A stretch of DNA of 64,000 nucleotides, taken from assembly GCA_017504485.1 (NCBI GenBank), contig JAFVRC010000016.1, forward strand, positions 1 to 64,000. Direction: 5' to 3'. The notes beneath the pieces were generated by a model. It did not search any database, was not told the DNA's origin, and was given only the letters and a program-made list of their open reading frames with translations. Shown piece by piece: positions 40,550-48,551 of the stretch. Source of the stretch: Alistipes sp. Lineage in GTDB: Bacteria > Bacteroidota > Bacteroidia > Bacteroidales > Rikenellaceae. Both the position numbers and the translations under genes were made by a program. Position 1 is the stretch's first letter, and every line of letters starts with the position of its first letter.

Positions 40550-41455
40550 CTACTCGAGTAGGAAGGCCAAACGTTCAGCAACCTTCGTATAGTCGGTGAT
40601 GTGAACATAGTCCATACCGCCGAGACGCACATGGTGGTCGCCACCGCCATCGCCCATATCGTCGCCCACGAAGAGCACCTGCTCCTTCGTATATCCGTGC
40701 TCGCGGGCGTAGCGCATCGCAGCATCGTACTTATTGTACTGCTTCTCGACGATATCAAACGAGGTACTGCCACCGATAAATACGGCATAGTCGGCAAAGA
40801 CCTGCAAAACCTCGGGATACATCGCGCGGCGCTTCGCACGATCGGTGTCGAATACCGACTTCTCGGACTTCGGCGCGTCGGTGCCGAGCAGACCGAAGGT
40901 CACCATACCCGACTTGTGGAACTCAACAGGCTCGCCGTAGTAGTGCGTATAGCCGTACTTCTCGCGCAGGCGCGCGGTCTCTTTAAGGAAGAAGTCGCGA
41001 TCCACCTCGCTGCAATCCTCGCGCACGATGACAAGCTCACCATCGCGCACCTCGGCCTGCTGCTTGCCGTAGTTGCCGACGATATCTATCGGGTAGCCAC
41101 CCATCTGCTTAAAGATGCGCGGCGCATTGCCGGCTCCGCACATAGCGATATGGTAACGCTCCTTGAGTGCATCGAGCAGCGCACGGCTCTCATCGGGCAG
41201 CGCGGTGCGGTGATCCGAGAGCGTACCGTCAAGATCGAAGATTACGAGACGCTTCGCATCCCTTATCTGTGCACCATTGGTTGCAACATCCTCCTCGTCG
41301 ATGCGCGAGGCTCCGTTGTACCACGCCTCTACCTGCTCGGGCGATGATTGACCGATAAGCTCGCTGAGCGACAATGTGTCGGCCGAAGGCTGCTTCGTGG
41401 CGCACTGGACAGCTGCAAGTGCTACGATAAGTAGCGTAAAGAGTTTTGTCTTCAT
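40550..41455 (-). CDS. Exported HAD-IIB phosphatase, PMM-like, probable lipoprotein
   Basis: The 301-residue protein has an N-terminal hydrophobic signal ending AAVQC (Cys18). Gln at -1 is unusual, but the general shape fits a Bacteroidetes lipoprotein. The HAD core follows: motif I FDLDGTLSD, a HAD-IIB cap and motif IV VGDDMGDGGGD. The segment GGSTSFDIVEKQYNKYDAA resembles the GGxISFDxFxxGWDK signature of eukaryote-type phosphomannomutases. An exported HAD of this kind would dephosphorylate sugar phosphates in the periplasm or at the surface. That role is inference. The ATG at 41455 follows a good promoter. Confidence 0.75.
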   Translation of the reverse strand: MKTKLFTLLIVALAAVQCATKQPSADTLSLSELIGQSSPEQVEAWYNGASRIDEEDVATNGAQIRDAKRLVIFDLDGTLSDHRTALPDESRALLDALKERYHIAMCGAGNAPRIFKQMGGYPIDIVGNYGKQQAEVRDGELVIVREDCSEVDRDFFLKETARLREKYGYTHYYGEPVEFHKSGMVTFGLLGTDAPKSEKSVFDTDRAKRRAMYPEVLQVFADYAVFIGGSTSFDIVEKQYNKYDAAMRYAREHGYTKEQVLFVGDDMGDGGGDHHVRLGGMDYVHITDYTKVAERLAFLLE

Positions 41456-41787
41456 AACATTCGGGGTTTTTACGTTAATATAGTGCAAAATTAGTGTTTT
41501 TTCGCAAAATAGCAAAATAATACCCCCAATGCCCCATCTGTCGAGCAGACGGCTCCTTACTCCATTCGCCACACCCGCGCGAATTTCGCCACAAAGTGCG
41601 GCGAAGAGAGGCGTAAACCGCATCGTGTAATATATCTTCGCAACTAGTTCATCGGGCCGTTGCCCAACGTCTCGATGGTCAGCAGCAGGGAGAAAGCCCA
41701 ATTTCGAGGCTCATTTTCCACAAAAAAGCCTCTTTCTGAGGCAAACTTGCTCAAAAAAACCAATGCCGAGCCTCGACTCTCTGCTGC
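41456..41787. other. Intergenic region, promoter at one end, otherwise empty
   Basis: Apart from the HAD promoter (41486-41516) nothing is recognised here. Short open frames in this stretch show no family resemblance. Confidence 0.4.
41486..41516 (-). promoter_or_regulatory. Promoter of the HAD lipoprotein gene
   Basis: On the minus strand TTTG (41513-41516), 19 bases, TAATTTTG (41486-41493): both boxes are perfect, about 30 bp before the ATG. Confidence 0.75.
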
Positions 41788-41825
41788 GCAAAAAGAGAGC
41801 CGCACCCCGAAAATGGAGTGCGGCT
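41788..41825 (-). terminator. Terminator of the first beta-helix lipoprotein gene
   Basis: The hairpin agccgcactcc / ggggtgcggct with a short loop is followed on the minus strand by CTCTTTTTG. Confidence 0.85.
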
Positions 41826-41851
41826 TCATTTGTATATCAGCAAAAAGAGTG

Positions 41852-44800
41852 CTACTCAACAATAGTCACATTGTTGCTGCTATCTTTGGTCATCAGTTTG
41901 CCATCGAGTGCAATCTGAGTATATTCAACTCCATTTACGGTAATTGCATTACCCGCAAGGAAATTCTTGATTCTCCACTCACCAGAGAAATAGTCGCTGT
42001 GAGTATTGTTGCTTGCAGTAACCTTATGAGCAGCGCCAACACCGGTTGTTTGAAAATTATCAATCTCGATGGCGGCACAGTTCTGATTTGCAATAGCACC
42101 GGCCTTGCCGCTTTCCGTTGCATTAAACGTACAACCCTTAACAGCCACATTGCTAGCACCCCAACCCTCATTATATACAAGAATTGCCTTACCTGCAGTG
42201 TTGAATGTACAGTTGTTAAATTCGACATTCTTTGCTGCATATGTCCAAATATACTGGCCTGCAGCCAATTCGAAAGTGCAATTGTTGAACACAACCTTTT
42301 CGCCATACAAACAGAACTCGCCACGAACAGCAACGTCATTATAGGTAACGGTATTAACATGCTGAACGCCGGTAGAATAGCCCGAGCCTTGAACGGTAAT
42401 ACCCGTCAAGGTCAAATCCGAACCCGAATAGTTAGGCTTGTCGATAGTGACAACCACATCTTTCGTACCTGCAATAGTCACTTCGCTACCACTTGCCGAA
42501 GGGGAAGGGAGTGTATAGTTACCATCGCCAAGCACGATATATGCATCACCTGTCACACCCTGATTCAAAGCATCCTGAGTATCGGCCGACTTCACATTCT
42601 CGACAACAGTCCAAACGCCATTATTCTCGACAACAGCATAGCCCTCCGGGAGGTAGTTGTAAGTCACAGCCGAACCATCAGCCAATGCGGCCGAAGCGAT
42701 AGAAACCTCTACCGGCCACTCGGTCGAGCCTTCGGTAACAGAGAGGCGAACATTACCCTTCAACTGTGCGTCAGCCTCAACAACAAGCTTACCCGTATTA
42801 GCATTCGCGCTTGGGTCGTGGAAGAAAATCGAGCGATTTGCACCCTCAATCACAGCACCTGCCTTGACATAGAGTTCATTAGTAGCCTCAACTCCATTGA
42901 GGAACTGACGGAGTGCAGAATAAGTCGACTTAACGGTAGCATTCTCGATAGTAGTAACAGCAGAGGTGCCCTTACCATTCGTAAGGTTATCAACACCATA
43001 GGCCATGTCTGTACCACCAAGGTGCTCGATAGTCACACCATTCTTAATGGTTAGATTTCCGCCCGGATTGTTGGCTACAACAGCCGAGTAGCGATTCCAA
43101 CCGCTATTAATCGTAGCAGTGAGCTTAATCGCACCGGCACCCTGAATAGTCAGCTCACCTCGGTTATCTATGACGCTGAAGTTTTTCTCGGTGGTATCAG
43201 TACCAGTTATGGTCTTGCCGTTAAGGTCGAGCGTGAAAGTCTTACCGTTGGCAACCTTAAGAATAGAGTCCAAATTAATGTCAGCACCGAGCTTTACCGA
43301 CGTGTATGCATCGAAAGCATAGGCGAGGGCAGCCTGATCGTAGATTACAGGGGTACCATTGCCATCGAAGTAGTAGTAAGCATCAAAGCCGTACATTATC
43401 GGAGACTCAGGCTTAGCCGTCGAAACATAGGTGTTGCCATTACCAAATATATCGAAGTTCAGGTTCGTTGCCAAAGTAGCCTCATCGCGGCCATCACCGA
43501 GGTAATACTGTACCCAGAAGGCATACTTACCCTCCAACGTCGAGTTCTCGATAGTTACGTTATTCACACCATTCTTCGCATTGTTGAACACACGGAATGG
43601 GATGTAGGTCGATTTGAGCGTCGAGTTCTTGATGATGACGGTCGTATTCGTTGCATTAACCATATCAACAACGTACGACATAGCCGTACCGCCGAGGTTC
43701 TCGAGCATCGAATCCTCGATGGTGAGCTTACCATTGAAACCGACGTAGAAGATCTCCGAGAAATAATTCCAACCCATATCCTCGCCCTCATACTTAAGCT
43801 TTATGTCACCGCCCTTGATGGTCAGTTCGCCGCGCACATCAAAGAGGTTGATGTTACCGGTAGCACGCGACAGCAACGAAGCAGTATCGCCCACCGTAGC
43901 GGTAATGGTCTTGCCATTGAGGTTGAGCTCTATGTTCTTGCCGGCAGGGATAGTCGTAACAGGCTCATTAGCATCTATGGTGATATCACCCTGAAGCGTC
44001 AGCTGATCGCCATCGGCAGCAGCTTCAACAGCAGCGCTAAGCGTACCATAAGAGTTATTGCCGATAGTGATAATACCGGCCTCGTGGTCACCAGCAAATT
44101 CGTCGTCGATATTGATGTCGAAGTTCTTACCACTGGTGAGCACCTCGCCTACGATATTGGTGCGGTGGTTGCGCTGCACAGGCACGTTAGGAATGTTGAG
44201 CACGCGAACAGCATTAGCACCGACTGCGGTGTTGTAACCAAACTTAACATCGACGGTAGCGTAGTCATCGACAAGAACATAGATCATACCGAGCCAATCG
44301 TAACCCGTCTTCAACTCGCCCTCGGCCTTGTTGGCATACTTGTAGGTCAGCTCATTGAAGCCGGCAACATCGCCCGATACGAGGTTGAGCTCCGTGTGGG
44401 CCCAAATAGAGATCTGCGTCTGGGCAACGGTAAGGCCTGCAGCAGCGGCGGCCTCGGTGTCCGACGTAGCGACATTAACCTGCGCGAAAGGACGCTTCAG
44501 CTCAACGCCAATTGGGGTGGCATTGCCGTCAGCCTCGACATTAGGCACATAGAGGTAGAAGGCATCGAGCGTCTCGTCCTGCGCAACAAGCTTCTCAGGG
44601 TTGAGACTCATTGTCTGATTCTCCCAATCAAACGTATAGGTACCGTTTGCGAGAGCCTCCGTAGATGCGGCCCAGAAGATAAAGTTGTAGGTAAGACCTG
44701 CGGCAAGCTTAACCTCGAGATCGGCAGCACCATTCTGAAGAGCTACCGGAGTCTCACCCGGGAGAACGCTGACAGGGAGCAAATCGCCGCTCTGGTTATA

Positions 44801-44992
44801 GACAGCATAGTAGAGCTCGTCAGCCCAAACACCCGTAGCATAAGCACGCGAGCCAAGGTCGGCAGCACCAACCGAGAAGCGCACTGTAGCCTCACCACCA
44901 ACCGACACGGCCTCATCGGTCGACACATCCTGAACACACGACGTTGCAAGCAGAGCAACGACAGCCGTAAGAGAAAGGAAAAGTTTTTTCAT
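41852..44992 (-). CDS. Surface lipoprotein: fimbrillin-like domain plus beta-helix
   Basis: The 1046-residue protein is probably anchored to the outer membrane. The signal ends in VALLATSC (Cys19). The N-terminal about 300 residues (EATVRFSVGAADLGSRAY ... YNFIFWA ... ELKRPFAQVNVATSD ... VQRNHRTNIVGEVLT) form a fimbrillin/DUF6562-like beta domain. A long parallel-beta-helix-like region follows, with an internally repeated module at about 345-500 and 590-750 (each LNGKTIT ... ELTI ... GWNxxS ... LTI ... LGGTxMxY). No catalytic motif is evident. An adhesin-like role is inference. The downstream neighbour on the genome (45.4-48.1 kb) is a paralogue. A poly-G run lies upstream of the promoter. Confidence 0.8.
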   Translation of the reverse strand: MKKLFLSLTAVVALLATSCVQDVSTDEAVSVGGEATVRFSVGAADLGSRAYATGVWADELYYAVYNQSGDLLPVSVLPGETPVALQNGAADLEVKLAAGLTYNFIFWAASTEALANGTYTFDWENQTMSLNPEKLVAQDETLDAFYLYVPNVEADGNATPIGVELKRPFAQVNVATSDTEAAAAAGLTVAQTQISIWAHTELNLVSGDVAGFNELTYKYANKAEGELKTGYDWLGMIYVLVDDYATVDVKFGYNTAVGANAVRVLNIPNVPVQRNHRTNIVGEVLTSGKNFDINIDDEFAGDHEAGIITIGNNSYGTLSAAVEAAADGDQLTLQGDITIDANEPVTTIPAGKNIELNLNGKTITATVGDTASLLSRATGNINLFDVRGELTIKGGDIKLKYEGEDMGWNYFSEIFYVGFNGKLTIEDSMLENLGGTAMSYVVDMVNATNTTVIIKNSTLKSTYIPFRVFNNAKNGVNNVTIENSTLEGKYAFWVQYYLGDGRDEATLATNLNFDIFGNGNTYVSTAKPESPIMYGFDAYYYFDGNGTPVIYDQAALAYAFDAYTSVKLGADINLDSILKVANGKTFTLDLNGKTITGTDTTEKNFSVIDNRGELTIQGAGAIKLTATINSGWNRYSAVVANNPGGNLTIKNGVTIEHLGGTDMAYGVDNLTNGKGTSAVTTIENATVKSTYSALRQFLNGVEATNELYVKAGAVIEGANRSIFFHDPSANANTGKLVVEADAQLKGNVRLSVTEGSTEWPVEVSIASAALADGSAVTYNYLPEGYAVVENNGVWTVVENVKSADTQDALNQGVTGDAYIVLGDGNYTLPSPSASGSEVTIAGTKDVVVTIDKPNYSGSDLTLTGITVQGSGYSTGVQHVNTVTYNDVAVRGEFCLYGEKVVFNNCTFELAAGQYIWTYAAKNVEFNNCTFNTAGKAILVYNEGWGASNVAVKGCTFNATESGKAGAIANQNCAAIEIDNFQTTGVGAAHKVTASNNTHSDYFSGEWRIKNFLAGNAITVNGVEYTQIALDGKLMTKDSSNNVTIVE

Positions 44993-45084
44993 CTCGTTTT
45001 GATTTTAGTATTTGTTGTTGTTTTTTGTTGCTTCGTTATCTAAAATCGGTCATTCACAGAGAGTTTAACACTACTCCACGAGTG

Positions 45085-45092
45085 CAAAGATT
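45085..45092 (-). promoter_or_regulatory. -7-like box (AATCTTTG) of the beta-helix lipoprotein
   Basis: The minus-strand context TATAATCTTTG is one mismatch from TAnnTTTG. The same context precedes the paralogue at 48260-48267. Confidence 0.55.
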
Positions 45093-45142
45093 ATAATTTT
45101 TTGCGAAAAAACAAACGATTTCGGCAATAGTTTTTCAAAATA

Positions 45143-45152
45143 CCCCCCCCCC
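45143..45152 (-). repeat. Poly-G run (10 G on coding strand)
   Basis: It lies 50 bp upstream of the -7-like box of the 41852-44992 gene. A run of 12 occupies the same relative place before the paralogue. Such runs expand and contract by slippage. Confidence 0.85.
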
Positions 45153-45153
45153 A

Positions 45154-45191
45154 CTCGCGTAACACGCTGTACAACAGCTTATTACGCGAGA
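45154..45191. repeat. Inverted repeat next to the poly-G run
   Basis: ctcgcgtaa (45154-45162) and ttacgcgag (45183-45191) are perfect 9-bp arms with a smaller gctgt/acagc pairing inside. It could be a protein binding site. Confidence 0.6.
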
Positions 45192-45300
45192 AAATATTTT
45201 TATGCATATTTTACCGAATATATTCATTTTGAGGCATTTATAGCCTTTTTTGGCGTAGCAACACGCAGAGGGGCACAACAGACAAAGAGCATACCAAAGA

Positions 45301-45340
45301 GAGAGGGCTGTCCGACCTCTGCGCCAAACAGCCCTCTGTA
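45301..45340 (-). terminator. Terminator of the GLUG lipoprotein gene, repeat family relative D
   Basis: The hairpin agagggctgt / acagccctct lies 17 bp beyond the stop codon. It begins ggctgtccgac like copies B and C but then diverges. Confidence 0.7.
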
Positions 45341-45356
45341 CTCCGAAGCGGGATTG

Positions 45357-48149
45357 TTAGTTACCCGGATTGTATGAAGCAGGGTAATTAACGGTTACGC
45401 CATCCCAAGCCTTAACGCCCTTGCAACCATACTGTGTTCCGCCAAAAAGCTGATCAAACGGAATGCATTCATAGTGGTGTAGATTGCAATTGCTATGGTC
45501 GTAATCCTCGGCAATGCCACCGTAGGTAAAACCTGGCTCTACACGCTTCGCGCGAGCACCGGCAGTACGGCAATAGTGATAGTTCATCCAATCGCCATAG
45601 GTCACCGTTACATTCTCGCAAGTGAGATCGTAAGCAGCAACATCCGGATAGGTAACACCATCAATAACAGTAGTCTTGGACATTTGACCGACGAGCATAC
45701 CGCACATACGGTAGTTGTAGTAGTCATACGATGCCGTACAGTCGTTATACACATCCAGACGGCAGGCAACATGGACATTCTTCAACACGGCAGAGGCTCC
45801 CGTATTAAGCTGACCCATAACACCACCTACCGAGGTGTCAAACGAACCCCAAAGGCCACCAAGCACAACATCCTCATCAATAGTGATATTCTCGAAGGTG
45901 TAAGCACCGCCCGCGGTCCATCCAACAACACCGCCCAAGCGATTGTTGTACGAACCGAGCTGACTGTTCTTAATGGTGATATCCTTGAATGTCGTTTGGC
46001 CCTTTGCATAGCCGGCAATAGCTCCAAGGCTACCTCCCTCAATCTCAATAGTGAAACCATCGAGAACCACATTCTGAATAGTAGCATCCTCAACCATAGC
46101 AAAGAGACCGAGATAGCCTACAATAGTATCCCAGTTATAACCGAAATCCCATCCGCTCTGATAGAGATTCGAAATGGTCTTGCCATTGCCATCGAAGACA
46201 CCCTTGAACGGAATCTTCGTATTACTGTCGGCTTTGCCGATAGGAGTGTTGGAATTGCCGCAATTCTTGGCAGTCGAGAGGTCGATATCCTCCTCGAGCG
46301 TGATGGTCTTACCTGCGCAGTCGTTACCCGCATTCACATAGTCGGCAAGTGCGGCTACACCCACAGCCGTCGAGAGTGCAAGCTCGTTGTTCACAAATTT
46401 GAGGCACTCGACCTGCGTGTCGGTAGCCGTATTATTCGAAAGGTCGGCAGATACAATGTTGCGGCCGACAATCGCGGCTACATTAGCATCCTTCTCGGCG
46501 TAGTACTCCGGAAGCTGGTTAGCAACAACAACTGTATTCTCAACCACGTTGCCCGTAATAACAATACCGCTGCTCGTATAGCCCGTAGCCGTACCTGCGA
46601 TACCGCCGATGTCGCGGTAGCCTGTGATGGTCGAGTTCTTTACCGAGCAGTTCTTGGCACAAGCCGTACGCTCGGCCGAGAGGTAGCCGACGATACCGCC
46701 GACGTGCTGACCATAGTCCTTATTTGCGGCATACACCGTAGCGGTGATAGTAGCGTTATCGACGTGGCAGTTCTCGATCTGCGAGCAGAGGCCGTCGCCC
46801 ACAACGGCACCCACCTTGTAGTTACCCTCGATTGTCACGTTGCTCAGCTTCAAGTTCTTGACATTGCGAGCATTGGCGAAGAAGCCGGCAGGGTTCTCGC
46901 CCTCGGTCTTAACCTTGAAGTTCGAGACAGTCTGGCCGCAGCCGTCGAACACACCGCGGAAGGCCTTCGTGCCCGAAGCGATAGGCGTCCAAGCGGCACC
47001 CTGAAGGTCGATGCTCTCGACAAGTTTCACGGTGTAACCCTCGAATGTGCCACCCTTCGTGTCGAAAGTGCCAACCTCGACCTCGGCACGCGTCTTGCCA
47101 TCGGTCTGCTGCGCAAACCACTTGAGGCCATCAAGCGAAGTGAGGTAGAGCGACTTGGTCTCCTCGTCGTAATCTACGCCGGCAACGATATTCTTGTACT
47201 CCGGAATCCCGTTGTCGTACTGATCGTCGAAGCCCGGGAGAATCTCAACAACGATATTGGTCTGATCCGTGAGGAGTGAACCCACGAGGTTCGTGCGCCA
47301 ATTACGACGTACATTGGCGTTAGGATAGCTAACGACAACCTGCTGATTCTTGGCATCCGTTATGGTAATCTTATTTGCGGTGAGCGTACCCTGATCTGCG
47401 GTCCAGAGGAGGTAGTTCATGGCAATCCAGTGGTACTTGCCGTGCTCCTTGGTCTCGAGCTGCTCATCGGCACCACTCTTCTGATAGGTGTTCGACACAA
47501 GCTCCTCGGCCGTGAAGGTTACTGCCGTCAGACCATCGACAGCACCATCCTTCAACGAAAGCTCCGTGTAGGCCTCGGCCTCATATACGACTGTAGCACC
47601 TGCGCCCTTCGTAACGTCGAAGCCGCCCGTCTTGGCCTCCGCAACATCATTCGTACCCCAGTTTACCTGCGCGAAAGGGCGGTAGAGCTTCACCGACTCA
47701 TTCATCGTACCATTAACCACGAGGCCCGTCAACTGACCGAAGAATGCATCGCGCTCCTCGTCGTTAGCCTCGCTTGCGTAGCTAACAGCGATGGTCGCCG
47801 TATCGTAGTCGAGCGTATAGTACGAGTTACCCGGCACCTGCGCCCAAAATACGAAGTTGTACTCCTTGTTATTCACAAGGCGGATAGACACGCTCGTAGT
47901 AAGACCACCATTGAAGCTGGCCTCGCCCTTGGTAAGGTACTCCCAATTGGCATCGTAAACAGCGTAGAGGAGCTGCTGTGCCTTGTAGCCGTCACCAATC
48001 TCGGCACGCGAGCCAAACTCCGGAGCCTGCACCGTGAAGTTAACCACACCTTCGGCACCGCTGACCTGGATATCTTCGGTCGCATCCTTTACGCACGACG
48101 TGGCAAGCAGAGCAACCAACGCCGACAGCATAAGAGTAAATCTCTTCAT
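45357..48149 (-). CDS. Surface lipoprotein: fimbrillin-like domain plus GLUG repeats
   Basis: The 930-residue lipoprotein has Cys19 in VALLATSC, the same signal as its neighbour. The N-terminal domain is paralogous (GVVNFTVQAPEFGSRAE ... YNFVFWAQ ... KLYRPFAQVNWGTND ... VRRNWRTNLVGSLLT). From about residue 340 the protein is built of GLUG-type beta-helix turns, e.g. FRGVFDGCGQTVSNFKV, VGAVVGDG, VGGIVGYLSAE, IGGIAGTATG and LGAIAGYAKG. GLUG repeats are common in secreted adhesins and peptidase-like proteins. No enzyme motif is seen. The gene has its own promoter region with a 12-G run, and a terminator. Confidence 0.82.
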   Translation of the reverse strand: MKRFTLMLSALVALLATSCVKDATEDIQVSGAEGVVNFTVQAPEFGSRAEIGDGYKAQQLLYAVYDANWEYLTKGEASFNGGLTTSVSIRLVNNKEYNFVFWAQVPGNSYYTLDYDTATIAVSYASEANDEERDAFFGQLTGLVVNGTMNESVKLYRPFAQVNWGTNDVAEAKTGGFDVTKGAGATVVYEAEAYTELSLKDGAVDGLTAVTFTAEELVSNTYQKSGADEQLETKEHGKYHWIAMNYLLWTADQGTLTANKITITDAKNQQVVVSYPNANVRRNWRTNLVGSLLTDQTNIVVEILPGFDDQYDNGIPEYKNIVAGVDYDEETKSLYLTSLDGLKWFAQQTDGKTRAEVEVGTFDTKGGTFEGYTVKLVESIDLQGAAWTPIASGTKAFRGVFDGCGQTVSNFKVKTEGENPAGFFANARNVKNLKLSNVTIEGNYKVGAVVGDGLCSQIENCHVDNATITATVYAANKDYGQHVGGIVGYLSAERTACAKNCSVKNSTITGYRDIGGIAGTATGYTSSGIVITGNVVENTVVVANQLPEYYAEKDANVAAIVGRNIVSADLSNNTATDTQVECLKFVNNELALSTAVGVAALADYVNAGNDCAGKTITLEEDIDLSTAKNCGNSNTPIGKADSNTKIPFKGVFDGNGKTISNLYQSGWDFGYNWDTIVGYLGLFAMVEDATIQNVVLDGFTIEIEGGSLGAIAGYAKGQTTFKDITIKNSQLGSYNNRLGGVVGWTAGGAYTFENITIDEDVVLGGLWGSFDTSVGGVMGQLNTGASAVLKNVHVACRLDVYNDCTASYDYYNYRMCGMLVGQMSKTTVIDGVTYPDVAAYDLTCENVTVTYGDWMNYHYCRTAGARAKRVEPGFTYGGIAEDYDHSNCNLHHYECIPFDQLFGGTQYGCKGVKAWDGVTVNYPASYNPGN

Positions 48150-48259
48150 CTTTGAAAATGATTTAAGTTGTTAAAAATTAGTTTTTCTGTTTGTTAAATT
48201 TGTCATCGACGCTGCCGTAAGTTGCCCAAACGACACGTCTTGTGCTCATTAACCAACAG

Positions 48260-48267
48260 CAAAGATT
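48260..48267 (-). promoter_or_regulatory. -7-like box (AATCTTTG) of the GLUG lipoprotein
   Basis: The context TATAATCTTTGC is identical to the paralogue's. It lies about 110 bp before the start codon. Confidence 0.55.
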
Positions 48268-48315
48268 ATATTTTTTTGCGACAAATAAAACTTTTTTTAT
48301 CTTTTTTTAATGCTA

Positions 48316-48327
48316 CCCCCCCCCCCC
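48316..48327 (-). repeat. Poly-G run (12 G on coding strand)
   Basis: It lies 48 bp upstream of the -7-like box of the 45357-48149 gene, matching the run at 45143-45152. Confidence 0.85.
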
Positions 48328-48498
48328 ATTGATGTATTACATTGTGTTACAGCGTATTACGCTTTCAAATAATTTCACCGGCTTTTTCGAGCCTACCGGA
48401 CAGAAACTCCATTTCGACCATTTTGCGACTCCCCGGCATGGCAATAGCAGCAAGCGCTACATCCAATGTTAATTTTAGGTTAAGAAAGACGAATATCG

Positions 48499-48529
48499 CT
48501 TGCCGCTACACCTTTTAGTCATATATTTG
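48499..48529 (+). promoter_or_regulatory. Promoter of the phosphate transporter
   Basis: CTTG (48499-48502, one mismatch), 19 bases, TATATTTG (48522-48529). A direct repeat gttaat/gttaag with 11-bp period (48468-48484) lies just upstream. Confidence 0.65.
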
Positions 48530-48551
48530 TGGTAGCAAATCCAAACTTGTT

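Larger units (their letters stand above)
44993..45300. other. Upstream region of the beta-helix lipoprotein gene
   Basis: This non-coding stretch between the two paralogues holds a leader of about 90 bases, a -7-like box, the poly-G run and an inverted repeat, all listed separately. Confidence 0.6.
48150..48551. other. Divergent intergenic region between GLUG lipoprotein and pit
   Basis: It contains, from left to right, a leader of about 105 bases, the lipoprotein -7-like box, the poly-G run, a palindrome (gcgtattacgc, around 48353-48363), an 11-bp direct repeat and the pit promoter. No supported gene is present; a 23-codon frame (48177-48248, minus) starts MSTRRVVW but has no supporting evidence. 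Confidence 0.5.

Noticed and set aside
41660..43054. Long plus-strand ORF (464 codons) opposite the beta-helix lipoprotein
   Set aside because: It is antisense to a gene with a lipoprotein signal and regular beta-helix repeats; its own translation is Cys/Ser/Asn-rich with no family resemblance.
44993..45356. Site-specific inversion (invertible promoter) between the two lipoprotein genes
   Set aside because: The 9-bp inverted repeat at 45154-45191 is too short and too close together to flank an invertible segment, and no recombinase gene is in the window.
45495..47279. 594-codon plus-strand ORF opposite the GLUG lipoprotein
   Set aside because: Antisense shadow; no start context, signal or motif.
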